From: Mesorhizobium amorphae
GTDB taxonomy: Bacteria; Pseudomonadota; Alphaproteobacteria; Rhizobiales; Rhizobiaceae
Reading direction: 5' to 3'
Length of the DNA: 60,437 nt
Assembly: GCA_003240775.1 (NCBI GenBank)
Contig: QFNI01000021.1
Span: 1-60,437, forward strand
Made by a program: the position numbers and the translations under genes. Positions 8,766-16,814 of the stretch are shown piece by piece. The first letter of the stretch is position 1, and each line of letters opens with the position of its first letter. Under the pieces are notes generated by a model. The model saw only the letters and a program-made list of their open reading frames with translations, did not search any database and was not told where the DNA came from.

Positions 8766-10595
8766 ATGGAGCAGGCGGTCTATCTCGCGACGCTGATCGG
8801 CACGGCCCTGATGCTGGCCGCGGCCTTCTCGAGCCTGATCGCGTTTCGCTTCGGCGCGCCGCTGCTGCTTCTGTTTCTCGGCATCGGCATCCTGACCGGC
8901 CAGGATGGGCTCGGCCTGCAATTCGACAATGCGGGGCTGGCCTATTTCGCTGGCTCGCTCGCCCTGGCGGTGATCCTGTTCGATTCCGGTTTCGGCACGC
9001 CCGCGGGCATCCTGCGCCAAGCGGCCGGGCCGGCCTTGACGCTTGCCACGGTGGGCGTAGGCGCGACCACAATCGTGTTCGGCATCGCAACCCACTACCT
9101 GATGGACTTTCCCTGGCCGGAATCCTTTCTCCTGGGCGCGGCCGTTGCCTCGACCGACGCTGCGGCCGTGTTCTTTCTCCTGCGAGCCGGCAACATCAAC
9201 CTGCGCGAGCGCACCCGCGCGACGCTTGAGATCGAATCCGGCACCAATGATCCCATCGCAATCTTCACCACGATCACGCTCGTGGAATTGATCGCGGGCC
9301 ACCTCCACGCGTCGGGCCAGATGATGTGGGCTGAGCTTCTGGCGGGCTTCCTGCTCGACATGGGGCTGGGGGCCGTCGTGGGGATCGGAGGGGGCATGGC
9401 GATAGTGCGGCTCGTCGAGAAGCTCGACCTCGACCGCGGGCTGGTGCCGATCTTCGTCTTGACGATGTCGCTGCTGGTCTTCTCGGGCGCGGGCGCCATC
9501 GGCGGCTCGGGCTTCCTGGCCGTTTATCTGGCGGGGCTGATCGCGGGCAATTCGGGTTTGCGTTCAGCGCCCACGCTCAAGCGTTTCAACGAAGGCATGA
9601 GCTGGCTCGCGCAGATCGTGATGTTTCTGATCCTGGGGCTCTTTGCGACCCCATCCGAGTTCGGCGCGATCCTGGTGCCGGCACTCCTGCTCGGCCTGTT
9701 CCTGATCTTGGTGGCGCGGCCGGTGGCCGTCTGGCTCTGCCTCCTGCCTTTCCGGTTTCCGTCCAACGAGGCGGCCTTCATCTCGTGGGTGGGCCTGCGC
9801 GGGGCGGTTTCGATCCTGCTTGCGATCACGCCGATCCTGGGCGGGTTGGAGCACGGGCGCGCGATCTTCAACACGGCCTTCATCGTGGTGCTCGTCTCGC
9901 TCGTGGTCCAGGGCTGGACGGTGGGGCCGCTCGCGAGACGGCTCGGGCTCATCATGCCGCAGAAGATCGGCCCGCTCGAAAAGGTGGAGCTGGAACTGCC
10001 GGGCTCCGCCCATCACGAGCTGCTCGCCTATACGGTGGTGCCGGGCTCGCCCGTGACGCGGGCCGGTCGTCGCCTGCCGCGCTGGGCGCGGCCCTCGCTC
10101 GTGCTGCGCGACGGACGTTCCATGCGCTGGGGCGAGTCGGGCCGGCTGCAGGCGGGCGACAACGTCTACATCTTCGTCCACCAGCGCTCCTCGCGCCTGC
10201 TCGACCGCCTGTTCGCGAGCCCTGCCCGCGTCGAGCCCGAGGATGCCGAATTCTTCGGCGAGTTCGCGCTCGACCCGAGCCGCCCCGCAGGCGACCTGGA
10301 AGCGGCCTATGGCCCGACCCTCGTGGAAGCCGAGCGCAAGCTGACGGTCGGCCAGCTCGTCGCCGCCCGCTTCGGCGGACAGCCCGAATATGCCGACCGC
10401 GTTTCGCTCGGGCCGATCGACCTGATCGTGCGCGACGTGGACGAGAACGGCCGCATCACCTCGCTCGGCCTGTCCTTCGAGCCCGCGACCACCGAGGCCA
10501 TGCCGATCGTGCCGGGCGTGGCACCCCTCTTCAGGCGGTTGGGCGGGATGCTGAAGCCCAGACCCAAGACCGGCGCACCCGCCGACGCGGGCTGA
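8766..10595 (+). CDS. Potassium/proton antiporter, CPA family (NhaP2/CvrA-like)
   Basis: A 609-residue antiporter. About 12 hydrophobic segments fill residues 1-400. They include the ion-site regions ASTDAAAVFFLLR and LEIESGTNDPIAIFTT, which in this family hold the transport aspartates. A cytoplasmic tail follows, with an RCK-C/TrkA-C-like domain (ELPGSAHHELLAYTVVPGSPV, about residues 415-490) and a terminal CorC/HlyC-like transporter-associated domain ending about residue 590. The layout matches NhaP2/CvrA K+/H+ antiporters, which protect against osmotic and alkali-cation stress. The ion preference is inferred. Confidence 0.88.
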   Translation: MEQAVYLATLIGTALMLAAAFSSLIAFRFGAPLLLLFLGIGILTGQDGLGLQFDNAGLAYFAGSLALAVILFDSGFGTPAGILRQAAGPALTLATVGVGATTIVFGIATHYLMDFPWPESFLLGAAVASTDAAAVFFLLRAGNINLRERTRATLEIESGTNDPIAIFTTITLVELIAGHLHASGQMMWAELLAGFLLDMGLGAVVGIGGGMAIVRLVEKLDLDRGLVPIFVLTMSLLVFSGAGAIGGSGFLAVYLAGLIAGNSGLRSAPTLKRFNEGMSWLAQIVMFLILGLFATPSEFGAILVPALLLGLFLILVARPVAVWLCLLPFRFPSNEAAFISWVGLRGAVSILLAITPILGGLEHGRAIFNTAFIVVLVSLVVQGWTVGPLARRLGLIMPQKIGPLEKVELELPGSAHHELLAYTVVPGSPVTRAGRRLPRWARPSLVLRDGRSMRWGESGRLQAGDNVYIFVHQRSSRLLDRLFASPARVEPEDAEFFGEFALDPSRPAGDLEAAYGPTLVEAERKLTVGQLVAARFGGQPEYADRVSLGPIDLIVRDVDENGRITSLGLSFEPATTEAMPIVPGVAPLFRRLGGMLKPRPKTGAPADAG

Positions 10596-10659
10596 GCCCC
10601 TTGCCTCGCAGCGGGCGGGCTGCGTAATTGAGCCCGAACGATTGGGAGACGAGCGGTCC

Positions 10660-11856
10660 ATGAGCAAGTTCAAAACGCTGGACGACATAGGCGATGTGCA
10701 CGGCAAGCGGGTTCTCGTCCGAGTGGACCTGAACGTGCCCTTCGAGAATGGAGCGGTGACCGACACCACCCGCATCGAACGCGTGGCGCCGACCATCCGC
10801 GAACTCGCGGACAAGGGCGCGAAAGTCATCCTGCTCGCCCATTTCGGAAGGCCCAAGGGCGCGCCCGAGCCGCAATATTCCCTCGCGCCGATCGCCGAGG
10901 CGACGAGCGGAGTGCTCGGCCTGCCGGTCGCCTTTGCGGGAGACTGCGTGGGCGAGAAAGCCAAGACGGCCGTGGACGCGCTTTCCGACGGCGGCGTGCT
11001 GCTCTTGGAGAACACGCGCTTCCACAAGGGCGAGGAAAAGAACGAGGAAAGCTTTGTGCGCGAGCTGGCCGCTAACGGGGACATCTTCGTCAACGACGCG
11101 TTCTCGGCCGCGCACCGCGCGCACGCCTCGACCGAGGGGCTGGCGCGTGCTCTGCCCGCTTATGCCGGGCGCACCATGCAGGCTGAGCTCGACGCGCTCG
11201 AGCGCGGCCTGGGCGAGCCTGAGCGGCCGGTGGTGGCGATCGTGGGCGGCGCCAAGGTTTCCACCAAGATCGACCTGCTTTCCAACCTCGTCGCCCGCGT
11301 CGATGCCCTGGTGATCGGCGGCGGCATGGCGAACACCTTCCTTGCCGCACGCGGGCTGGACGTTGGCAAGTCGCTCTGCGAGCACGATCTCGCCGGCAAG
11401 GCGCGCGAGATCGAGGAAGCGGCGAAGGCTGCGGGCTGCACGCTCGTGCTGCCCACGGACGCGGTGGTCGCCAAGGAGTTCAAGGCGAATGCGGCAAACG
11501 AGACGGTGGCGGCGGACCGGGTGCCCGCCCACGGCATGATCCTCGATGTCGGCCCCAAGACCGTCGAAGCCGTGACCGAATGGATCGACCGAGCGAAGAC
11601 GCTCGTGTGGAACGGCCCGCTCGGCGCATTCGAGACCGAGCCTTTCGACCGCGCGACGATGGCCGCCGCGCGCCATGCCGCCGAGCGCACGAAGGCGGGC
11701 AAGCTCGTCTCGGTGGCCGGCGGCGGCGACACGGTGGCAGCCCTCAACCAGGCGGGAGTGGCGGACGACTTCTCCTATGTGTCCACAGCCGGCGGCGCGT
11801 TTCTCGAATGGATGGAAGGCAAGGCGCTGCCGGGCGTCGAAGCGCTCAGGCGCTGA
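10660..11856 (+). CDS. pgk: Phosphoglycerate kinase
   Basis: A 398-residue kinase, full length. The substrate motif RVDLNVPF (about residues 22-29), the LLENTRFHKGEEKNE segment (about 114-128) and the C-terminal nucleotide loop VAGGGDTVAAL ... TAGGAFLEWMEGKALPGVEAL are all present. It transfers phosphate from 1,3-bisphosphoglycerate to ADP. ATG 10660 gives the standard N terminus. The 3' end overlaps a convergent small membrane-protein gene by 11 bases, so there is no room for a terminator between them. Confidence 0.97.
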   Translation: MSKFKTLDDIGDVHGKRVLVRVDLNVPFENGAVTDTTRIERVAPTIRELADKGAKVILLAHFGRPKGAPEPQYSLAPIAEATSGVLGLPVAFAGDCVGEKAKTAVDALSDGGVLLLENTRFHKGEEKNEESFVRELAANGDIFVNDAFSAAHRAHASTEGLARALPAYAGRTMQAELDALERGLGEPERPVVAIVGGAKVSTKIDLLSNLVARVDALVIGGGMANTFLAARGLDVGKSLCEHDLAGKAREIEEAAKAAGCTLVLPTDAVVAKEFKANAANETVAADRVPAHGMILDVGPKTVEAVTEWIDRAKTLVWNGPLGAFETEPFDRATMAAARHAAERTKAGKLVSVAGGGDTVAALNQAGVADDFSYVSTAGGAFLEWMEGKALPGVEALRR

Positions 11857-12022
11857 GCGCTTCCCAAACCTCGCGCAACCCGATGGTCAGGCCGAGCACC
11901 GCCATCGCGAAAAGCGCGATCTTCCAGAAATCGCCCCGGCGCCTGAGCCCGGGCAGGCCGAGCGGCTTGATGAGCTGAACCGCCATCAGGGCAATCATCA
12001 AAAGCGCGATCGTCTTGGCCAT
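11846..12022 (-). CDS. Small two-segment membrane protein, unknown function
   Basis: A 58-codon gene read directly from the reverse strand. It starts with ATG 12022 and has a well-placed GGAGGAG ribosome site. The protein is MAKTIALLMIALMAVQLIKP, then a polar arginine-rich turn (LRRRGDFW), then a second hydrophobic stretch IALFAMAVLGLTIGLREVW. This predicts an integral hairpin with the RRR turn on the cytoplasmic side. No family recognised. It overlaps the last 11 bases of pgk tail to tail and diverges from the SDR gene. Confidence 0.65.
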   Translation of the reverse strand: MAKTIALLMIALMAVQLIKPLGLPGLRRRGDFWKIALFAMAVLGLTIGLREVWEALSA

Positions 12023-12070
12023 CGCCCGCTTTGCTCCTCCGGGAACGAGCTGTCAAAAGGGAGAACGCGG

Positions 12071-12859
12071 ATGACGGGCAGGCTGGAAGGGCGCAGGGCG
12101 CTCGTGTCGGGCGCCGCACGCGGCATCGGCCGGGCGATCGCCGAGCGCTTCCTGCGCGAAGGCGCGCGTGTGGTGATCTCCGACATCGCGGACGGGAGCG
12201 CCGCGGCAGGCGAACTTTCCGCGCTGGGCGAGGCCCGTTTCGTGCGGGCCGACGTGGCGAAGGCTACGGATTGCACCGGGCTCGTCGAGGAAACGGTGGC
12301 GGCGCTCAGCGGGCTCGACATCCTCGTCAACAATGCCGGCATCAGCTTCGGTGCGCCATTTCTCGATCTCAGCGAGGAGGATTTCGACCGCGTGCTCGGC
12401 GTCAACCTCAAGGGCGCTTTCCTGCTTTCGCAGGCGGCAGCCCGCGTGATGGCGAAAGCGGTGGACGGCGGCGGTCGCGCGGGTTCGATCGTCAACATGT
12501 CGTCGATCAACGCGCAGGTCTCGATCCCCGAGCAGGTGGCCTATTCGGTGTCCAAGGGCGGCATCAACCAGCTCACGCGCTCGACCGCGCTCGCACTCGC
12601 GCCCTGGGGCATCCGGGTGAACGCGATCGGCCCGGGCTCCATCGACACCGACATGCTCGCCACCGTGAACGCGGATGCGGGCGCCAGGAACCGCATGCTC
12701 TCGCGCACACCATTGGGCCGCATCGGCACGGTGGACGAGATCGCCTCGGTCGCCGCTTTCCTCGCCTCCGACGATGCGGCCTATGTGACGGGCGAGACGA
12801 TCTATGTGGACGGCGGCAGGCTGGCGCTGAACTACACGGTGCCCGTCAAAGGCTCCTGA
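12071..12859 (+). CDS. SDR family oxidoreductase (FabG-like)
   Basis: A 262-residue classical short-chain dehydrogenase. The cofactor motif is SGAARGIGRA (TGxxxGxG type, about residues 12-21), NNAG lies near 89-92, and the catalytic Ser-Tyr-Lys appears as NMSSINAQ with YSVSKGG (about 158-164). An aspartate after the second strand (ISDIADG) suggests NAD rather than NADP. The substrate is unknown. A hairpin overlaps its stop codon and a VOC gene follows. Confidence 0.88.
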   Translation: MTGRLEGRRALVSGAARGIGRAIAERFLREGARVVISDIADGSAAAGELSALGEARFVRADVAKATDCTGLVEETVAALSGLDILVNNAGISFGAPFLDLSEEDFDRVLGVNLKGAFLLSQAAARVMAKAVDGGGRAGSIVNMSSINAQVSIPEQVAYSVSKGGINQLTRSTALALAPWGIRVNAIGPGSIDTDMLATVNADAGARNRMLSRTPLGRIGTVDEIASVAAFLASDDAAYVTGETIYVDGGRLALNYTVPVKGS

Positions 12860-12876
12860 CAGAAGGCTGTCAGGAG
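12853..12876 (+). other. Perfect RNA hairpin across the SDR stop codon
   Basis: Ten-base arms CTCCTGACAG and CTGTCAGGAG flank an AAGG loop. The stem includes the TGA stop (12857-12859). No U-run follows, so it is more likely an mRNA 3'-end or inter-cistronic stability element than a standard terminator. Confidence 0.6.
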
Positions 12877-12921
12877 GGGGTCGGTAGGGTGCAGGCGTCC
12901 AACACAAAGGAGAGGACGCTC

Positions 12922-13293
12922 ATGACGACCCCCCTGCCCCCGCACACCGCGGTATGGTTCGAGATTCCGGTCACGGATTTCGAGCGCGCAAAGACTTTCT
13001 ACGCCACGCTTCTCGGCCATCCGCTGGCCGACGAGGAAGGCGGGCCCAACCCGATGGCGGCGTTTCCGATGGGGGACAAAGGCTCGGTCTCCGGCCACCT
13101 CTACCCCGGCAAGCCGGCGGCGAAGGGCACGGGGATCACGATCCATCTCGCCGTTTCGAACCTGGAGGACGCGGTGGCCCGGGTGGCACCTGCGGGCGGC
13201 GAGGTGGTGTCGCCCGTGATCACGATCCCCGCCGGACGCTTCGCCTACGGCCTCGACCCCGATGGCAATTCGTTCGGGCTTTTCCAGAGCTGA
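12922..13293 (+). CDS. VOC family protein (glyoxalase/bleomycin-resistance fold)
   Basis: A 123-residue single-domain vicinal-oxygen-chelate protein. It shows VWFEIPVTDFERAKTFYATLLG at the start and DPDGNSFGLFQS at the end, the two halves of the paired beta-alpha-beta-beta-beta fold. Such proteins bind a metal and small ligands, or act as enzymes or resistance proteins; the exact role is unknown. An AAGGAGAGG ribosome site precedes ATG 12922. The WYL regulator begins 15 bases after its stop, so the two are probably co-transcribed and that regulator may control this gene. Confidence 0.88.
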   Translation: MTTPLPPHTAVWFEIPVTDFERAKTFYATLLGHPLADEEGGPNPMAAFPMGDKGSVSGHLYPGKPAAKGTGITIHLAVSNLEDAVARVAPAGGEVVSPVITIPAGRFAYGLDPDGNSFGLFQS

Positions 13294-13308
13294 CGACCGA
13301 CCCCGAGC

Positions 13309-14040
13309 ATGCGCCGCGCCGACCGCCTCTTCGACATCGTCCAGCACCTGCGCGGGGGCCGCCTGGTCACCGCGCGGACGCTCAGCGAGCGTCTGGAGGT
13401 GTCGGAGCGGACGATCTACCGCGACATCGCCGACCTGCAGTCTTCCGGCGTGCCGATCGAGGGCGAGGCGGGCGTGGGCTATGTGCTGCGCGCCGGCTTC
13501 GAACTGCCGCCCCTGATGTTCACGCGCGACGAGGTGGCAGCACTCGTGGCAGGCGCGCGCATGGTGCAGGGCTTCGGAGGTGCTGCGATGGCGCGGGCAG
13601 CCGCCGAAGCGCTCGTCAAGATCGGCGCGGTGCTGCCTGAAAACCAGCGCGACCGCGTGGGGCGCATGGAAATCCACGCCTTTCCCCATGCGGTGCCCGA
13701 CGCTGAACGTCTGATGCTCGACCGGCTGGACCGAGCGGCCGACCGGCACGAGGTGCTCGAGATCGCCTATCGCGACGAGGCGGGCCGGGCGAGCCTGCGC
13801 ATAGTGCGGCCGCTCGGCCTGTCCTTTTGGGGCAAGGTGTGGACGCTGGTCGCTTGGTGCGAACTGCGCGACGACTTCCGCGTGTTCCGCGTCGACCGGA
13901 TCACCGCGATGGAAAGCTGCGCCCGGTTCTTCAGGCCCGAGCGCGGCAGGACGCTTCTCGATTTCTTCAAGCAGATGGAAGCGTGCGACGCGCTGGAAGC
14001 GCCACCTACTCCTCGTCTTCCTCTTCGGGACGGCCCTTGA
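13309..14040 (+). CDS. YafY-type transcriptional regulator (HTH-11 plus WYL)
   Basis: A 243-residue regulator. The N-terminal HTH is RLFDIVQHLRGGRLVTARTL ... EVSERTIYRDIADLQSSGVP (about residues 5-46). The WYL ligand-sensing domain occupies about residues 130-215 (VLEIAYRDEAG, VRPLGLSFWGKVWTLVAWCELR). WYL domains sense nucleic-acid or nucleotide ligands in some systems, but YafY-type members usually regulate neighbouring metabolic genes. It follows the VOC gene closely. Its last 35 bases overlap the 3' end of convergent trcR. Confidence 0.88.
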   Translation: MRRADRLFDIVQHLRGGRLVTARTLSERLEVSERTIYRDIADLQSSGVPIEGEAGVGYVLRAGFELPPLMFTRDEVAALVAGARMVQGFGGAAMARAAAEALVKIGAVLPENQRDRVGRMEIHAFPHAVPDAERLMLDRLDRAADRHEVLEIAYRDEAGRASLRIVRPLGLSFWGKVWTLVAWCELRDDFRVFRVDRITAMESCARFFRPERGRTLLDFFKQMEACDALEAPPTPRLPLRDGP

Positions 14041-14698
14041 GGGCGGTGAGCTTGGCGAACACGCTCTCGGCGGAGAGTTCCTTTTCCTCTTCCTCGCGGT
14101 CGCCAGCGGGCAGGCGCTCCGTGAAGGAGGCGGGCAGCAGCGTGCTGCCGGTCTCGGGCTGGGGCTCGGCGCCGCGGGCGGCGGCAGCGCGGCTCACCTC
14201 GATGTCGAGGTCTATCTGCGAGCAGAGGCCGAGCGCCACGGGATCCATCGGCGCGAGCGCGCCCATGTTCCAGTGCTTGCGCTCGCGGATCTGGTCGATG
14301 GTTGACTTGGTGGTGCCCACAAGGCGCGAGATGGCCGCATCCTTCAATTCGGGATGGTTCTTCACGAGCCACAGGATCGCGTTGGGACGGTCCTGGCGCT
14401 TGGAAAGGGGCGTGTAGCGCGGACCCTTGCGCTTGGCCTCGGGCACGCGGACCTTGGGCTCGGAAAGCTTCAGGCGGTGGTCCGAGTCCTTCTCGCCGCG
14501 CGCGATCTCGTCTCGGGTGAGCTGGCCGTTCATGATGGGGTCCATGCCCTTGATGCCCTGCGCGGACTCGCCGTCGGCGATGGCCTTCACTTCCAGCGGA
14601 TGCAGGCCGCAGAAGAAGGCGATCTGGTCGAAGGAGAGCGCGGTGTTGTCGACCAGCCAGACAGCGGTCGCCTTGGGCATCAGAAGCGTTGTGGCCAT
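14006..14698 (-). CDS. trcR: DUF1013 cell-cycle transcriptional regulator TrcR
   Basis: A 230-residue DUF1013 protein. The conserved N terminus is MATTLLMPKATAVWLVDNTA with SFDQIAFFCGLHPLEVKAIADGE (HTH-like). A second conserved helical block is RPNAILWLVKNHPELKDAAI and VGTTKSTIDQIRER. The C-terminal tail is acidic (EEEEKELSAES, ending EEEDEE). In Caulobacter the family protein TrcR tracks with RNA polymerase and affects cell-cycle promoters; transfer to this gene rests on family membership. A GAGGAGG ribosome site fixes the start. Confidence 0.88.
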   Translation of the reverse strand: MATTLLMPKATAVWLVDNTALSFDQIAFFCGLHPLEVKAIADGESAQGIKGMDPIMNGQLTRDEIARGEKDSDHRLKLSEPKVRVPEAKRKGPRYTPLSKRQDRPNAILWLVKNHPELKDAAISRLVGTTKSTIDQIRERKHWNMGALAPMDPVALGLCSQIDLDIEVSRAAAARGAEPQPETGSTLLPASFTERLPAGDREEEEKELSAESVFAKLTALKGRPEEEDEE

Positions 14699-14843
14699 GA
14701 TCGGAATGAACCTCCTCGTTCGCCCGAGGCCACTGTCCGGGGCCGCGGGCGGTGGTTTGAGACGAACCACCATTTGGGAAAACTGCCGCTCATATAGCGA
14801 GGGCAGCCTTGAGCTTCAACGGAAATCGGGGGCGCTCAACAGC

Positions 14844-15182
14844 TTACCACTTGAAGATGAGGGCTGCCCCTCCGATGATCAGCGTGAAGCCCGCCAAGTG
14901 GTTCCAGCCGAGGGGCTCCTTGAGGAAGAGCACGGAGAAACCCGCGAACACCACGAGAGTGATCACCTCCTGCATGGTTTTGAGCTGGGCTGCCGAATAG
15001 ACCTGATGGCCCAGGCGGTTTGCTGGAACGGCAAGCCAGTATTCGAAGAAGGCGATGCCCCACGACACCATCACCACCACCCAAAGCGGCGAGGCGGTGA
15101 AGCGCAGGTGGCCGTACCAGGCGAACGTCATGAAGACGTTGGAGGCGACGAGAAGAAGGACCGGCAGGATGTAGGGGGTCAT
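14844..15182 (-). CDS. DMT family membrane protein (DUF486)
   Basis: A 112-residue protein with four predicted membrane helices: ILPVLLLVASNVFMTFAWY, LWVVVMVSWGIAFFEYWLAV, ITLVVFAGFSVLFL and LAGFTLIIGGAALIF. The middle segment YSAAQLKTMQEVITL is characteristic of DUF486, a half-size relative of drug/metabolite exporters that would need to dimerise. The substrate is unknown. Confidence 0.85.
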   Translation of the reverse strand: MTPYILPVLLLVASNVFMTFAWYGHLRFTASPLWVVVMVSWGIAFFEYWLAVPANRLGHQVYSAAQLKTMQEVITLVVFAGFSVLFLKEPLGWNHLAGFTLIIGGAALIFKW

Positions 15183-15246
15183 GGCGTGGCTCGAGGGTTG
15201 ACGCGCGCTTGCGATGACTGAACCGCTTCATCCCCGCAAGATGCCT

Positions 15247-16248
15247 CTAGGCCACAACGAGCACGATCTTGCCGATGTGATCACCCTCCTCCATCCGCGC
15301 ATGGGCCTTGGCCGCTACTTTCAAAGGGAACTGCTGGTCCATCACGGGCCCGAGGCGCCCGTCGCTCAGCAGCGGCCAGACGCGGCTTTCGAGCATGCGC
15401 GCCACCGCGCCCTTGAACTCGGTGCTGCGGGGGCGGAGCGTCGAGCCGGTGTGGGTCAGGCGCTTCATCATCAGGCGGGCGAAGTCGGCGCTGGCGACCG
15501 CACCGCCCTGGGTCGCGATCTGCACGATGCGGCCTTCCTCCGCGGCTGCATGGTAGTTGCGCGAAACGTAGTCGCCGCCCACCATGTCGAGGATCAGGTC
15601 CGCGCCATGGCCCTCCGTGGTTTCCTTGACGGCTGCCACGAAATCCTCCTCGCGGTAGTTCACCGCGCGCTCGGCGCCGAGCGCGAGGCAGGCTCGGGCC
15701 TTCTCGGTCGAGCCCACGGTGACGATCACGCGCGCACCGAGAACCGTCGCAAGCTGTGTCGCGGTGGTGCCGATACCCGACGAGCCGCCATGCACGAGAA
15801 GCCATTCGCCGGGGCGCAGGGCGCCGCGCTCGAACACGTTGTGCCAGACGGTGAAGAAGGTCTCGGGCAGGGCCGCCGCCTGCTCGAAGGTGAATCCGTG
15901 GGGAATGGCGAGCGCGTGGGAGCCGTGGACAGCAACATATTCCGCGTAGCCTCCGCCATTCGTCAGCGCGCAGACGCGGTCGCCGACCCGCCAGCGCTCG
16001 GTGCCCTCCCCGATCGCGGCGACTTCGCCCGACACTTCGAGGCCCGGCAGGGGCGAGGCGCCGGGCGGCGGCGGATAGGCACCCTTGCGCTGTTGAACGT
16101 CGGGACGGTTCACGCCGGCCGCATGGACACGCACGAGGATCTCGCCCGGACGAGGCTGGGGCACGGGGTGCTCGCCGGGCACCAGCACCTCGGGTCCGCC
16201 GGGCCGGGCGATCGAGACGGCGAGCATGGTGGCGGGAAGGTCGGACAT
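15247..16248 (-). CDS. Zinc-independent NAD(P)H quinone oxidoreductase (QOR/zeta-crystallin type MDR)
   Basis: A 333-residue medium-chain dehydrogenase/reductase. It shows HAAGVNRPDVQQRKG early, a GroES-like fold, then the cofactor loop LLVHGGSSGIGTTATQLA (about residues 147-164) and a late GGDYVSRNYHAAAEEGRIVQI region. It lacks the zinc ligands of alcohol dehydrogenases, fitting an NADPH-dependent quinone or enone reductase. It is divergent from the DUF1192 gene. Confidence 0.9.
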   Translation of the reverse strand: MSDLPATMLAVSIARPGGPEVLVPGEHPVPQPRPGEILVRVHAAGVNRPDVQQRKGAYPPPPGASPLPGLEVSGEVAAIGEGTERWRVGDRVCALTNGGGYAEYVAVHGSHALAIPHGFTFEQAAALPETFFTVWHNVFERGALRPGEWLLVHGGSSGIGTTATQLATVLGARVIVTVGSTEKARACLALGAERAVNYREEDFVAAVKETTEGHGADLILDMVGGDYVSRNYHAAAEEGRIVQIATQGGAVASADFARLMMKRLTHTGSTLRPRSTEFKGAVARMLESRVWPLLSDGRLGPVMDQQFPLKVAAKAHARMEEGDHIGKIVLVVA

Positions 16249-16337
16249 CGGGGAACCTCCTGTGGTATCAGGCTTTGACCGCGCTGGACGCGGGAACTAG
16301 GCCACCGGGCCATCCGCGCAACGTGGAAAGTGCTGCC

Positions 16338-16526
16338 ATGAGTGTTGAAGACGCCCAACCGACCAGGCGCCCCGTGCATGAGATCGGCCAGGATCTGGCC
16401 CTTTTGTCGGCGGACGAGCTGGAAACGCGCATCGAAGCCTTGAAGCTGGAGATCGCGCGGCTGGAGGCGGAGATCGGGACGAAGCAATCGAGCCGGGCGG
16501 CGGCGGACGCGTTCTTCAAGCTGTAG
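16338..16526 (+). CDS. DUF1192 small coiled-coil protein
   Basis: A 62-residue protein. The core is HEIGQDLALLSADELETRIE, followed by ALKLEIARLEAEIGTKQSSR and a terminal AADAFFKL. This is the DUF1192 pattern: a short helical protein widespread in Alphaproteobacteria, function unknown. ATG 16338 was preferred to an upstream in-frame ATG because DUF1192 proteins are about 60 residues. Confidence 0.85.
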   Translation: MSVEDAQPTRRPVHEIGQDLALLSADELETRIEALKLEIARLEAEIGTKQSSRAAADAFFKL

Positions 16527-16590
16527 GGGTGGGGCTCGTTGCCACGCCCGGCGCTCGACTCTGCGCCCTCACCTCTCTCATTCCCGTCAC

Positions 16591-16624
16591 GGCATGGATT
16601 CTCGGGTCAAGCCCGAGAATGACG
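16591..16624 (+). repeat. Palindromic intergenic repeat, left copy
   Basis: A 34-bp element, GGCATGGATT then CTCGGGTCAAGCCCGAG then AATGACG. Its core ATTCTCGGG-TCAAG-CCCGAGAAT is self-complementary. It contains a GANTC site (GATTC, 16597-16601). It matches the right copy (16751-16784) in inverted orientation at 33 of 34 positions. It resembles REP-type elements common between genes in Alphaproteobacteria. Confidence 0.85.
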
Positions 16625-16750
16625 ATTGGATGGAAGGAGAGGCTGATCGGCAGCAGAGTAGGCTCCGCAATGCTTACGGAAAGTACGTCTCGGCCCATCC
16701 AGCAGACCACACATCCAGCCGGTTTCTCTCCCCCAGCCCCACCCACGCTT

Positions 16751-16784
16751 CGTCATTCTCGGGCTTGATCCGAGAATCCATGCC
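16751..16784 (-). repeat. Palindromic intergenic repeat, right copy
   Basis: Inverted copy of the 16591-16624 element with one difference. Together they bracket about 126 bp with no gene, in a 288-bp gap between DUF1192 and the YeeE-like gene. The pair is convergently arranged like a two-REP (BIME-like) unit and could also fold as a long RNA hairpin. Confidence 0.85.
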
Positions 16785-16814
16785 GTAGCGGTCGCGCACC
16801 GCTGAGGGGCAGAG

